A DNA stretch of 64,000 nucleotides from Cyanobium usitatum str. Tous (GTDB taxonomy: Bacteria > Cyanobacteriota > Cyanobacteriia > PCC-6307 > Cyanobiaceae): contig NZ_PXXO01000004.1 in the NCBI RefSeq assembly GCF_003011885.1, positions 62,001 through 126,000 on the forward strand, given 5' to 3'. The position numbers were made by a program, and so were the translations under genes. Under the pieces are notes generated by a model. It did no database searches and was not told the origin of the DNA. It saw only the letters and a list, made by a program, of their open reading frames with translations. Of this stretch, positions 28,126 to 36,346 are shown in pieces (positions within the stretch are counted from its first letter, which is position 1; every line of letters starts with the position of its first letter).

Positions 28126-29657
28126 TCGGCGGCGACGCTGCGGGCGATACGGGAGAGCTCGCTGCGCTCGTCGGTAGTGATCCGGTGGGGCACCCCGGAG
28201 ATGATGCGCTCGAAGTTGGAAAAGGAATCCTTGATCTCAGGGCCATTGCTGGTGATCACGAATTCACGGATGCCCTTGTCGTGCCAGGAGCCGCGCATTT
28301 TGAACACATTCAAGGCACGGGCCATCTCACCGCGGATCTCCACGTATTGGAGCAGCAGGATCGTGTCGGTGATTGTGGAGATATGGGAGTCGGTGATCGA
28401 ATGGCTACCCATGAACTCCTCGGAGGTGTTCGTAAAGAAGCCGGCAATCTCCTCCTGCTTGGCATAACCAGTAACGCCAATCACAAACTGCCGAAAGGCG
28501 TTGTGGCTCACGCCCCTGGCTAGGGCACTTAGGGAATCGATCGCCATACGCGATGGCTTGAATTCGCCTATTTCGGTTTTGATGATTTGGAGGTGATCTT
28601 CCAAACCCGTGGACTCGGGATAGGCGCAAATGATCTTAAGGAGGCCGTCCTGCTCCATCTGCTCAAAATCGATACCCCAACTGGTGGCATTGCGAAGCAG
28701 CTGGGCACGGGACTCCTCGTAAGCGAACAGAATTGCTCTCTCCTTAGAGCGACAAGCATCCTCGACAAATTTGGATACCAGCAGGGTTTTACCCGTACCC
28801 GTGGCACCGGTGGCCAAGATGATCGAATCCTTAAAGAAGCCTCCGCCGCACATCTCGTCGAGCCTGGGAACGCCGGAGCTGAGCCGCACATTTGAGGATC
28901 GCTGGGTGAGGCGCATGGCTCCCAGCGGGAAAACGCTGATGCCGTGGCTACCCATCGTGAAAGGGAACTCACCCTTCATATGGGTGGTGCCGCGCAGCTT
29001 GAGAATCTCCGCGGTGCGGCGCCGCCGCTCCCCCTCCAGCACGTTGCGGAGAATCACAACGTTGTCGGAAACAAATTCTTCAACCCCGTAGCGAGCAATC
29101 GGACCGTATTCATCGATCCTTTCGGTAGTCATCAGAGTGGTGACACCAATTTCCTTTAACCTGGCAATAAGGCGGAATATCTCCCGACGCACCACAGAAA
29201 CCGCGTCGTATTGCTGAAATACAGCCGTAATTGAATCAATAGCCACCCTCCGGGCTTTGTACTTGCGAATTGCATAATTAATCCGCTCAATCAAACCGGA
29301 AAGATCAAAGCTACCCGCCACATCCTGACCTTCCGGATCCGGCGAGGCGTCAAGAATAAAGAGCTTGTCTTGCTCTACCATCTCTTGCAGATCCCAGCCG
29401 AAACTTGCCGCATTACGCAGAATATCTAGGGGCGACTCTTCAAAGGTTACAAAGATTCCTGGTTCGTTATACTGACGAATGCCGTTATATAGGAAGTTAA
29501 GAGAAAATACCGTCTTGCCGGTGCCTGAGGTACCACTGATCAGGGTGGAGCGACCGATGGGCAAACCGCCATGGCACACGTCGTCGAAGCCCTCGATCCC
29601 AGTCGGGAGCTTCTGCACCTGCATCAGGGGGTTGCTAGTGGGGCTTGGTTCCTGCAT
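28116..29657 (-). CDS. kaiC: Circadian clock ATPase/kinase KaiC (513 aa)
   Basis: KaiC is the core clock protein, a double RecA-like hexamer with ATPase (CI) and autokinase/phosphatase (CII) rings. Walker A motifs are GTSGTGKT (about 42-49) and GATGTGKT (284-291); catalytic Glu pairs lie in TFEESPLD and AYEESRAQ. The phosphorylation pair is S427-T428 in ITDSHISTITDT, equivalent to S431/T432 of S. elongatus. The C-terminal A-loop/tail is RITTDERSELSRIARSV followed by only a few residues, somewhat shorter than in S. elongatus. It is the last gene of kaiABC. Confidence 0.97.
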   Translation of the reverse strand: MQEPSPTSNPLMQVQKLPTGIEGFDDVCHGGLPIGRSTLISGTSGTGKTVFSLNFLYNGIRQYNEPGIFVTFEESPLDILRNAASFGWDLQEMVEQDKLFILDASPDPEGQDVAGSFDLSGLIERINYAIRKYKARRVAIDSITAVFQQYDAVSVVRREIFRLIARLKEIGVTTLMTTERIDEYGPIARYGVEEFVSDNVVILRNVLEGERRRRTAEILKLRGTTHMKGEFPFTMGSHGISVFPLGAMRLTQRSSNVRLSSGVPRLDEMCGGGFFKDSIILATGATGTGKTLLVSKFVEDACRSKERAILFAYEESRAQLLRNATSWGIDFEQMEQDGLLKIICAYPESTGLEDHLQIIKTEIGEFKPSRMAIDSLSALARGVSHNAFRQFVIGVTGYAKQEEIAGFFTNTSEEFMGSHSITDSHISTITDTILLLQYVEIRGEMARALNVFKMRGSWHDKGIREFVITSNGPEIKDSFSNFERIISGVPHRITTDERSELSRIARSVAADEI

Positions 29658-29685
29658 CGAGGGAAGAGTTCTGAATAAAAACTAC

Positions 29686-30078
29686 TCAGGGCAGCGGCTC
29701 AAGAGAAGGGAGAGGATCTGTAGGAACCGAAACCGACGGATTTGCCATGCCATCGGCGTCGCATAGTTCCTCTTCCAAAACCTCCTCACTGAGCTCTTCG
29801 TAGAGCAAATCAAGCCCGATCAGCACCCGCTCCCGATCGGAGAGATCGCCGATGATGCGGCGCACAGGTGGCGGCAGGATCTTGGCCAAGGTGGGGGTTG
29901 CGAGAATCTTGTCCTCCTCAGCCAGCTGAGGATTTTTCAAGACATCAATCACCTTGAGGGCATATACGCCCCGGAATTCCGTTTCCAGAATATTCCGCAG
30001 TGTTTTCAAGGCACGCATCGAGTTGGGCGTATTGCCCGCCACGTAGAGCTTGAGGATGTAGGTCTTGCGTGGAGTCAT
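29686..30078 (-). CDS. kaiB: Clock protein KaiB with long C-terminal tail (130 aa)
   Basis: KaiB is the fold-switching protein that binds phosphorylated KaiC in the night phase. The core is clear: [40 protein letters not shown] and [19 protein letters not shown]. elongatus KaiB has about 102 residues; here an acidic helix ([15 protein letters not shown]) is followed by a Pro/Ser-rich tail to residue 130. kaiC starts 28 nt downstream and kaiA ends 19 nt upstream, leaving little room for the separate kaiBC promoter known in S. elongatus. Confidence 0.96.
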   Translation of the reverse strand: MTPRKTYILKLYVAGNTPNSMRALKTLRNILETEFRGVYALKVIDVLKNPQLAEEDKILATPTLAKILPPPVRRIIGDLSDRERVLIGLDLLYEELSEEVLEEELCDADGMANPSVSVPTDPLPSLEPLP

Positions 30079-30097
30079 GGTTAAGAAACCTCCTGGT

Positions 30098-30958
30098 TCA
30101 AGCCGTCCTGGGCTGGCCGGACGCCTTGACGGGCAAACCAGTCAAAGGCGCATCGGGTGGAATGGAGCGGCGGTACATCTCGCAGAGATGGGCCATCACA
30201 TCGAGCAGGGCCAGCCGATAATCCTGGAGGAAATCGTTCTTGTGCCCTTCCAGCTTGAGCTGCTTGGAGAAGCCATCAATGAGATTCATGTGAATCTCAA
30301 CAGTTTTAGTAATGGGTAAATCACTGAAAAAAGCCGTATTGACGAAACTTTCCAAGGCCTGGTTTGCCGCCGCCGGATCCCGGAAATAACTGAGTAGCAG
30401 GTCTCGATAGGTGCGCTCTAGGGAATGGATCAGATCTTCGCGCTCCCGCTCGCTCAGGTTACGTAGAAAGCGGGCTGGATCACGCTTGTAAAAAACCCCC
30501 ACAAAGCCGACGCGGCCCTTCAACCGGTTGGCCAGCTTCCAGCGATCGGGGGGTTCGGTGCTCTGGCCAGCAGGGGAGCTCTCGGAGCCGGCCAGGCCTT
30601 CACGCAAATAGCGGGAGACAGCCGCATCCAGGCTGTAGCTGAGCTGCTCAAGCTGATCGGGGGGCAGGTGCACCTCCGCTTCATGGAGTTCAATCTTCCC
30701 TCCCACGCCCCCGATCACCACCGCCGGCATCAGCAGTCCCAGATCCCCAAAGGCGCGGCAGTCCTCTGGACTGAGCCCCCCCTGCTCCAGCAGCACGGCG
30801 TCGAATTCCTCCCGTCGCTGCTCTATCTCCACTAGGGGGTTGGTGGAGGGATCCACCCAGACCATGCGGCAACGCCCCCCGACCAGCCAGCGGGAGCAGG
30901 CTTGCTGCAGGCTGGGATCTCGGATCAGAGCAGCGATGGTGAGGGCCGATTCGGGCAT
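30098..30958 (-). CDS. kaiA: Clock protein KaiA (286 aa)
   Basis: KaiA stimulates KaiC autophosphorylation. The N-terminal pseudo-receiver (about 1-135) is followed by a linker and the C-terminal helical KaiC-binding/dimerisation domain ([19 protein letters not shown] to [18 protein letters not shown]). Full two-domain length is retained, unlike Prochlorococcus, which lacks kaiA. A Pro-rich tail of about 20 residues follows. It is the first gene of kaiABC and is divergent from rplU across about 194 nt. Confidence 0.95.
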   Translation of the reverse strand: MPESALTIAALIRDPSLQQACSRWLVGGRCRMVWVDPSTNPLVEIEQRREEFDAVLLEQGGLSPEDCRAFGDLGLLMPAVVIGGVGGKIELHEAEVHLPPDQLEQLSYSLDAAVSRYLREGLAGSESSPAGQSTEPPDRWKLANRLKGRVGFVGVFYKRDPARFLRNLSEREREDLIHSLERTYRDLLLSYFRDPAAANQALESFVNTAFFSDLPITKTVEIHMNLIDGFSKQLKLEGHKNDFLQDYRLALLDVMAHLCEMYRRSIPPDAPLTGLPVKASGQPRTA

Positions 30959-31032
30959 GGACCGCTTTGGCAGCGGGGCAACCCGCGGGAAAGGCCCCTG
31001 AATGTTGACGAAAGGAAGGGCCAGACGAGAGA

Positions 31033-31038
31033 ATTATC
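31033..31038 (-). promoter_or_regulatory. Candidate -10 element for kaiA
   Basis: GATAAT on the minus strand, about 75 nt upstream of the kaiA ATG, is the only good -10-like hexamer in the GC-rich kaiA-rplU gap; the DNA around it is locally AT-rich. No convincing -35 element lies 16-18 nt upstream. Confidence 0.3.
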
Positions 31039-31152
31039 GTTTGTTTTTCGATTGTGCGCCAGGCCGAATGACGCTAAGCCATTTTTAGCTCAGGTTTGTT
31101 GAAGACCTTGGCTTCAAAAGTGCTGCGTCAGCCTGGCCACGCTCCTGCCGCC

Positions 31153-31557
31153 ATGAGCCCTTCCACCGAATCCGCAGCCAAGAGCAGCGCCGAACCGGCC
31201 GCTCCCCAAGACGCCCCCACCAGTGGCGCCTACGCCATCGTTGAGGCATCGGGCCAACAATTCTGGCTGCAGCCGAACCGCTACTACGACCTCGACCGCC
31301 TTGGCATCGATGTCGACGGCACCTTGACCATCGACAACGTGTTGCTGGTCAACGACGGCAAGACCACCACTCTCGGCCAGCCTTACGTCAAAGGAGCCAG
31401 CGTTGAGCTCAAGGTGATGGCCCATCGCCGCGGCCCCAAGATCATCATTTACAAAATGCGCCCTAAGAAAAAGACCAGGCGCAAGAACGGTCACCGTCAG
31501 GAGTTGACCCGAGTGATGGTCGAATCGATTTCCGTAGGTGGCAAGGCTCTGGCCTGA
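31153..31557 (+). CDS. rplU: 50S ribosomal protein L21 (134 aa)
   Basis: The L21 core runs from [19 protein letters not shown] through [20 protein letters not shown] to [20 protein letters not shown]. An N-terminal Ser/Ala/Pro-rich extension of about 30 residues precedes it. The frame is open from a TTG at 31096, but the ATG at 31153 is the best start; a ribosome binding site is not obvious at either. rpmA follows after 57 nt. Confidence 0.93.
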   Translation: MSPSTESAAKSSAEPAAPQDAPTSGAYAIVEASGQQFWLQPNRYYDLDRLGIDVDGTLTIDNVLLVNDGKTTTLGQPYVKGASVELKVMAHRRGPKIIIYKMRPKKKTRRKNGHRQELTRVMVESISVGGKALA

Positions 31558-31566
31558 GCTTTTTTT
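31543..31566 (+). terminator. Weak attenuator-like hairpin between rplU and rpmA
   Basis: AAGGCTC and GAGCTT can form a short bulged stem at the very end of rplU, followed by seven T residues (31560-31566). The stem is too weak for a firm terminator call, but it could reduce read-through into rpmA. Confidence 0.3.
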
Positions 31567-31614
31567 ACGGCTCCCTCTCCAATTTCCACTTCCACTCGCT
31601 GATACCCCCGATCC

Positions 31615-31878
31615 ATGGCCCACAAGAAAGGCACAGGCTCCACCCGCAACGGCCGCGACTCCAACTCCAAGCGCCTCGGCGTCAAGCGCTACGGCGGTGA
31701 AACCGTTTGCGCCGGCTCCATCCTGATTCGCCAACGCGGCACCTCCGTGCTGCCCGGGGTCAATGTTGGCCGCGGCTCCGACGACACCCTGTTCGCCCTG
31801 GTGGATGGCGTAGTTAACTTCGAGAGCATCAAGCGCGGCCTACGCAACCGCAAGCGGATCAACGTTGCCATCGCCTGA
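31615..31878 (+). CDS. rpmA: 50S ribosomal protein L27 (87 aa)
   Basis: The start [20 protein letters not shown], the core [20 protein letters not shown] and [18 protein letters not shown] are diagnostic of L27, which contacts tRNA at the peptidyl-transferase centre. There is no cleavable N-terminal extension of the Firmicutes type. It follows rplU, the usual pairing, and is followed by a strong terminator. Confidence 0.97.
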   Translation: MAHKKGTGSTRNGRDSNSKRLGVKRYGGETVCAGSILIRQRGTSVLPGVNVGRGSDDTLFALVDGVVNFESIKRGLRNRKRINVAIA

Positions 31879-31911
31879 TTCGGCCCCAGGCCCTTAAAGC
31901 GATTCCTTACT

Positions 31912-31937
31912 GCCGGCGGAGATCCGCCGGCTTTTTT
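31912..31937 (+). terminator. Strong intrinsic terminator after rplU-rpmA
   Basis: A perfect 9-bp stem (GCCGGCGGA / TCCGCCGGC) with a 2-nt loop is followed by TTTTTT. It lies 34 nt after the rpmA stop and just before the convergent methyltransferase gene. Confidence 0.92.
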
Positions 31938-31958
31938 ATGCCCCGGGCTACCTGCCCT

Positions 31959-32711
31959 TCAGGCCAATCGGTAGGCCCGGGTCGTGATCAGGTAGGGGTG
32001 AAACACCTCGAGAAAGCGGCTCTGCAGCGTGCGGAAAAAAGCCTCCACCAGCTCTGGGGCATCGAAGTGAAAGGGGTACTCGCCCTGAAATCCCTTGAAG
32101 AAATACCAGTTGAGTAGGGCGATGCCGGCTGGGGCGAGGCGCTCGGCAAACAGGGCCAGCTGGGCGGCAGGATCGCTCAGATGCTCCAGCACATCCAGGC
32201 AAACAATCGTGTCGAAGCGCCCGGGCAGGGCTGGATCAGCCATATCCCGGTAGCAGCTCAACTTGGCGCCCAAGCCCAGCTCGGCAGCGCGAGCCTGCAC
32301 AAAGGCGCGATTGTGGGGATTGAGATCCACAAACCACACCCGCTCCACCTCGGGAAGAGCCGCCGCGGCCAGAGCATGGCTGCCGATGCCGCCGCCGAAG
32401 TCGAGCACCTGACCGCGGGCAAAGCGCTGCTGCAGCCGCAGGGTGTCAGCGATGTAATCGGCGCTGCCTAGGTGCCAGGCCGCCAACTCCAGCAGATGGC
32501 CGGTGCCAACAGTGTCTTCATAAAAGCGACCCGCCTGGTCTGGATCAAAGGCACCGGGGTGCAGGGCGGCCAGGTCGTCGGTGCTGCTGGGCAGGCGGCG
32601 CTCCAGCTCCTCGGGAGAAATTTCGAGGAAGCTGGCCAACTGGGAGCGCAGGGCGAAGCCATCAGCCAAGAACCGCTCCACCCCCAACTCCAGCTCCCCT
32701 GCCTCGCCCAT
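31959..32711 (-). CDS. SAM-dependent class I methyltransferase (250 aa)
   Basis: The SAM-binding motif I is VLDFGGGIGSHALAAA, motif II is VWFVDLNPHNRAF, and FDTIVCLDVLEHLSDP is typical of the methyltransf_11/23 families. The N-terminal roughly 80 residues (LEISPEELERRLPSSTDDL) are extra to the Rossmann domain. The substrate cannot be predicted. It lies alone on the minus strand next to the queuosine-precursor transporter, 31 nt away. Confidence 0.78.
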   Translation of the reverse strand: MGEAGELELGVERFLADGFALRSQLASFLEISPEELERRLPSSTDDLAALHPGAFDPDQAGRFYEDTVGTGHLLELAAWHLGSADYIADTLRLQQRFARGQVLDFGGGIGSHALAAAALPEVERVWFVDLNPHNRAFVQARAAELGLGAKLSCYRDMADPALPGRFDTIVCLDVLEHLSDPAAQLALFAERLAPAGIALLNWYFFKGFQGEYPFHFDAPELVEAFFRTLQSRFLEVFHPYLITTRAYRLA

Positions 32712-32742
32712 GCCTTGCCGTGCCCTTTAGATGAGCGTCAAC

Positions 32743-33471
32743 CTAGGAGCCAGCCCCGATACGGGCCTCTTCCACTAGTTCAGCCCCTTCTCCCGGCACC
32801 TTTAACCAGCGCCGCAGCCAGGCCACCAGGACATAGAAGGGCAGGGTGTCAGCCAGGGCTGCCACAAGTTTGAACAGGTAGCCACTGGCGATGAAGGAGG
32901 CCAGCTGGGGAACCACCGGCTCGCCGGGGCGCAACGGCAGCACATGGCTGGCGTAGTGACTGATCAGCACCACGGCGCTGGTATCCACCAGCTGGCTGAC
33001 CAGGGTGGAGCCGTTGTTGCGCAGCCATAGGGCCTTGCCCCCACTGAAGCGCTTCCAGAAATGGAAAAGGCGCACGTCGGTGAACTGGGCCGCCAGGTAA
33101 GCCACCATCGAGGCGCCAACCGCGCCGAAGGCGAGCCGGCGCACCTCAAAAAAGGTGGCATCGGGCGCGCCTGCCAGCCCCGGCAGGATGCCGCCAAGCC
33201 AAAGGATCAGCACAATCCAGCCGTTTAGCAGCAGACCCACCCACACCAGCTGGGAGGCCTTCTGCTCGCCCCAAAGCTCACTGATCAGGTCGGTGCAGAG
33301 AAAGGTGATCGGATAGGGCAGGGCCCCCACCGCCACCACGATCGGCCAGGAGCCAATCGTGCCCAACTGCAGAAAGCGGGTGAGGCCAAGAATGTTGAGC
33401 ATGCCCATGGTGCCCAGGAAGATCCCAGCCAGCACCAGAAACGCCAGGTCGCGGCGCTGCTGCAGGGTCAT
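32743..33471 (-). CDS. Queuosine precursor transporter, YhhQ/VUT family (242 aa)
   Basis: This is an inner-membrane protein with about six hydrophobic segments. The signature PYPITFLCTDLISELWGEQKA and the later QLVDTSAVVLISHYA match the YhhQ (DUF165/VUT) family, which imports queuosine precursors in E. coli. I chose the ATG at 33471 (MTLQQRRDLAF); the frame is open upstream but that part runs antisense to truB. A link to tRNA queuosine modification here is inferred from family. Confidence 0.8.
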   Translation of the reverse strand: MTLQQRRDLAFLVLAGIFLGTMGMLNILGLTRFLQLGTIGSWPIVVAVGALPYPITFLCTDLISELWGEQKASQLVWVGLLLNGWIVLILWLGGILPGLAGAPDATFFEVRRLAFGAVGASMVAYLAAQFTDVRLFHFWKRFSGGKALWLRNNGSTLVSQLVDTSAVVLISHYASHVLPLRPGEPVVPQLASFIASGYLFKLVAALADTLPFYVLVAWLRRWLKVPGEGAELVEEARIGAGS

Positions 33472-33513
33472 TGGAGCTGAACATGGGACGCTGCAAGGGT
33501 GACGCTCCGATCC

Positions 33514-34401
33514 ATGGCTGACCAGCCCTGCGGCTTTCTGGTGCTCGATAAGGCGGCGGGACTCACCTCCCACGCCTGTGTCGCCCGGGTGCGGCGCGCC
33601 TACAAGCTCAAACGCGTGGGCCATGGCGGCACCCTGGATCCAGCCGTCACCGGGGTGCTGCCAATCGCCCTGGGCCCCGCCACCCGGCTACTGCCCTACC
33701 TGGAGGGCGACAAGACCTATCGGGGCGTGGTGCAACTGGGAGTGAGCACCGTCAGCGACGATCTGGAGGGAGAGGTGCTGGCCCGCTATGCGGTGCCCGC
33801 TTTAGAGGCAGCGGATCTGGAGGCAGCCTTGGCGAGCTTTCGGGGCAGGATCGACCAGGTGCCGCCCCAGGTGTCTGCCGTGCACGTGGAGGGGCAGCGG
33901 GCCTACGCCCGGGTGCGTCTGGGAGAGCAGCTAAACCTGGCCGCCCGACCGGTGACGATCCAGCGGCTGGAGCTGCTGGGCTGGGATGCCGCAACCGCCA
34001 GCCTGGAGCTGCTGGTGCGCTGCTCGGCCGGCACCTACATCCGCTCCCTAGCCCGCGACCTAGGCGAGACGCTGGGCTGCGGTGGTGCCCTGGCGCGGCT
34101 GCGCCGCACCGAGGCTCTTGGCTTTGGCCTCGAACAGGCCGTGCCATTGGAAGCCCTCGATCAGGCGCCATTGCCCGCCCTGCTGAATCCGCTGGCAGCC
34201 CTGGGGCACCTACCCCAACGGCAGCTGCTCGATGCAGAACTTGATGGCTGGCGCTGCGGCCGCGCCCTTGACCATGGGCTTTCGCTGGAGGCGGGAGAGC
34301 CGGTGGCGGTGCTGGGGCCGGATGGCAACCTGGCCGGCATGGCTCGCACCGGTGAAGGCGGCCTCTTGCAGCCCAAGCTGGTGTTCAACGCACTCGGCTA
34401 G
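33514..34401 (+). CDS. truB: tRNA pseudouridine-55 synthase TruB (295 aa)
   Basis: TruB converts U55 of the T-loop to pseudouridine. The catalytic aspartate is in [16 protein letters not shown] (D42), with the N-terminal [14 protein letters not shown] and the later [17 protein letters not shown] segment. The ATG at 33514 is chosen over the upstream open frame because homology begins there. The gap to yebC is 28 nt on the same strand. Confidence 0.95.
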   Translation: MADQPCGFLVLDKAAGLTSHACVARVRRAYKLKRVGHGGTLDPAVTGVLPIALGPATRLLPYLEGDKTYRGVVQLGVSTVSDDLEGEVLARYAVPALEAADLEAALASFRGRIDQVPPQVSAVHVEGQRAYARVRLGEQLNLAARPVTIQRLELLGWDAATASLELLVRCSAGTYIRSLARDLGETLGCGGALARLRRTEALGFGLEQAVPLEALDQAPLPALLNPLAALGHLPQRQLLDAELDGWRCGRALDHGLSLEAGEPVAVLGPDGNLAGMARTGEGGLLQPKLVFNALG

Positions 34402-34429
34402 CCCCTCGCTCCTCTCCCCCCGCACCCCG

Positions 34430-35215
34430 ATGGCCGGCCACAGCAAGTGGGCCCAGATAAAACGCAGCAAGGCCGTGGTGGATTCCAAACGCGGCGCCGT
34501 GTTCACCCGGCTTGGCAGGGAGATCATGGTGGCGGCCCGAAGCGGGGCCGACCCCGCCGGCAACTTCCAGCTGCGCACCGCCATCGAGAAGGCCAAAGCC
34601 GCAGGCGTTCCCAACGCCAACATCGAGCGAGCCATCGCCAAGGGTTCAGGGCAAGGCGGTGGCGCTGGCGAAACCTTCGAGGCGGTGCGCTACGAGGGCT
34701 ACGGCCCCGGCGGCGTGGCGGTGCTGGTGGAGGCCTTCACCGACAACCGCAACCGCACTGCCGCCGAGGTGCGCCTGGCCTTCGGCAAGCATGGCGGCAA
34801 CCTGGGCGAGACCGGCTGTGTGGGCTACCTGTTTGAGCAGCGCTCGGTGGTGCAGCTCGCCGCCGGGGATGGCCAAGCCATCGATGAAGAAACTCTGCTG
34901 GAGGGGTTGCTGGCCCTGGAGGAGCAGGGCGGACCCGCCGCCCTCGGCTACACCCCCCTCGAGGAAGGGGGCCTGGAGGTGTTCGGCACCTTCGGCGACC
35001 TAGAGGCCCTGCAGGACGGCCTGCGGCACCAAGAATGGACAGTTGTGGGCTGGGAACACCGCTGGATTCCCCAGACCGCCTGCCCCCTAAGCGACGCCGA
35101 AACTCTGCGCGCCTGCCTGCGCATGCTTGATGCCCTCGAGGACCTGGAAGATGGGCGCAGCGTTACCAGCAACCTGGAGGCCGACGAGGGGCTGCTGGCG
35201 GCGGTGATGGGCTGA
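34430..35215 (+). CDS. YebC/PmpR-family protein (261 aa)
   Basis: The N-terminus [20 protein letters not shown] and the segments [19 protein letters not shown] and [20 protein letters not shown] are diagnostic of YebC/TACO1. Members act as DNA-binding regulators or, as shown more recently for some, help translate proline-rich stretches. Which role applies here is unknown. The start is ATG at 34430 and length is normal for the family. Confidence 0.93.
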   Translation: MAGHSKWAQIKRSKAVVDSKRGAVFTRLGREIMVAARSGADPAGNFQLRTAIEKAKAAGVPNANIERAIAKGSGQGGGAGETFEAVRYEGYGPGGVAVLVEAFTDNRNRTAAEVRLAFGKHGGNLGETGCVGYLFEQRSVVQLAAGDGQAIDEETLLEGLLALEEQGGPAALGYTPLEEGGLEVFGTFGDLEALQDGLRHQEWTVVGWEHRWIPQTACPLSDAETLRACLRMLDALEDLEDGRSVTSNLEADEGLLAAVMG

Positions 35216-35259
35216 GAGCAGCTGCGCTAGGCAGTGGCGCTGGGGAGTGGCTAACCCAC

Positions 35260-36252
35260 TTAAGGATCTTCTCGAATCGTTTGGGCATCAACCCGCCGCA
35301 GAAAATCGATCAGACCCTGGATGTAAACCTCTTGGTCATCAACCATTGCCATATGGCTTCCATTTGGGCAGTGGAGATGGGAACCCAGCGGTAGAGCCTT
35401 GGCCATAGCCGCCATCTGCTGGGGATCCATGGTGTCGTGGGCGGCACCAATGGTGAGAGTGGGAACCTGAATCCGTGATAGGTCAGCCCTGCGATCCCAC
35501 TGGGCCAACTTGCCACGCGCGCCCAGCTCACTGGGGCCCTGCATGGGGATGTAAACCTTCGGATTGAGGTGCTCAAATGCACGCAGAACCGAATCGGGCC
35601 ATTGCGAATAGGGCCGGCGCAACACATGGTGCTCGTAGTGGTGCGGAATCAACAACTCCATGTAGCGTGGGTTGTCGTAATCTTCGGCAGCTTCGATGGC
35701 CTGGAGCTCAGCCAGAACGCCCGCCGGCAGTTGACGTAGAAAATTCTCTTCAGCATAACGATTATACTCGGGCACACTCCAAACCATGTTGGAGATTACC
35801 AATCCCTTCAGATATTGCTGGTGGCGCAGCGCATACTCAATCGCCAGAATCCCGCCCCAGGAGTGACCGAGCAAGAAAAAATTGCTGCCATCGAGAGCCA
35901 GGGCTTGGCGCACCTGCTCCACCTCATCGACAAATCGCTCGATCTCCCAGAGATCAGCGTGATCAGGCTGGCTGCTGTGATGCGAACCCAACTGATCGTA
36001 GAAATAGAGCTCGACTCCCGCCTGGGGCAGAAAACTATCAAACACCTCGAAATACTCGTGGGTGCAGCCAGGCCCGCCATGGAGCAGCAACAACTTGATG
36101 CTCGGACTCGCACCACTGCGACGTGTCCAAACCTCAAACGTGCCGTGAGCAGTCCGAACCGGAATCTTTCGAACACCGGAAGCGGGCGGAGCTGGATGGG
36201 TTGTCATAGACAACGTCGATGAAAAATCCTCACCCAATCGTGACTGGCTCAT
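35260..36252 (-). CDS. Proline-iminopeptidase-like alpha/beta hydrolase (330 aa)
   Basis: The catalytic triad can be read as Ser in LGHSWGGILA, Asp in IGAAHDTMDP and His in CPNGSHMAM; the oxyanion region is LLLLHGGPGCTHEYF. This matches the S33 peptidase family (proline iminopeptidase and related amidases). No signal peptide is seen. Starts at 36252 and 36207 are both possible. It is divergent from the DUF1254 pair, and its composition is less GC-rich than theirs. Peptidase specificity is not proven by sequence. Confidence 0.8.
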   Translation of the reverse strand: MSQSRLGEDFSSTLSMTTHPAPPASGVRKIPVRTAHGTFEVWTRRSGASPSIKLLLLHGGPGCTHEYFEVFDSFLPQAGVELYFYDQLGSHHSSQPDHADLWEIERFVDEVEQVRQALALDGSNFFLLGHSWGGILAIEYALRHQQYLKGLVISNMVWSVPEYNRYAEENFLRQLPAGVLAELQAIEAAEDYDNPRYMELLIPHHYEHHVLRRPYSQWPDSVLRAFEHLNPKVYIPMQGPSELGARGKLAQWDRRADLSRIQVPTLTIGAAHDTMDPQQMAAMAKALPLGSHLHCPNGSHMAMVDDQEVYIQGLIDFLRRVDAQTIREDP

Positions 36253-36258
36253 CGTTCA

Positions 36259-36289
36259 GCCGCCACACGACTTTGTGTGATTCGGCGGC
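36259..36289. promoter_or_regulatory. Inverted repeat in the divergent control region of the DUF1254 module
   Basis: GCCGCC-ACAC pairs with GTGT and GGCGGC across a 6-nt loop and a small bulge. It lies 7 nt upstream of the hydrolase start and about 58 nt from the first DUF1254 gene, where an operator or leader hairpin for the hydrolase gene would sit. Confidence 0.4.
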
Positions 36290-36311
36290 AGACAGCGGCG
36301 AGGTTCCCCAC

Positions 36312-36323
36312 TAATAATTATTA
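36312..36323. promoter_or_regulatory. AT-rich palindrome, candidate bidirectional -10 region
   Basis: TAATAATTATTA is a perfect 12-bp palindrome in otherwise GC-rich DNA between two divergent genes, 24 nt before the first DUF1254 start. It offers -10-like hexamers in both directions. No clear -35 elements are seen. Confidence 0.4.
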
Positions 36324-36346
36324 CGCGACCCCTAGCCCCCCGCTTA

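Noticed and set aside
31006-31040. Plus-strand promoter for rplU (TTGACG followed by GAGAAT at 18-nt spacing)
   Set aside because: The -10 match is poor and it overlaps the better minus-strand GATAAT; it may be real but is not supported strongly enough to list.
35246-35260. Hairpin AGTGG/CCACT between yebC and the hydrolase gene as a terminator
   Set aside because: Only 5 bp with no U-tract on either strand; too weak to call.
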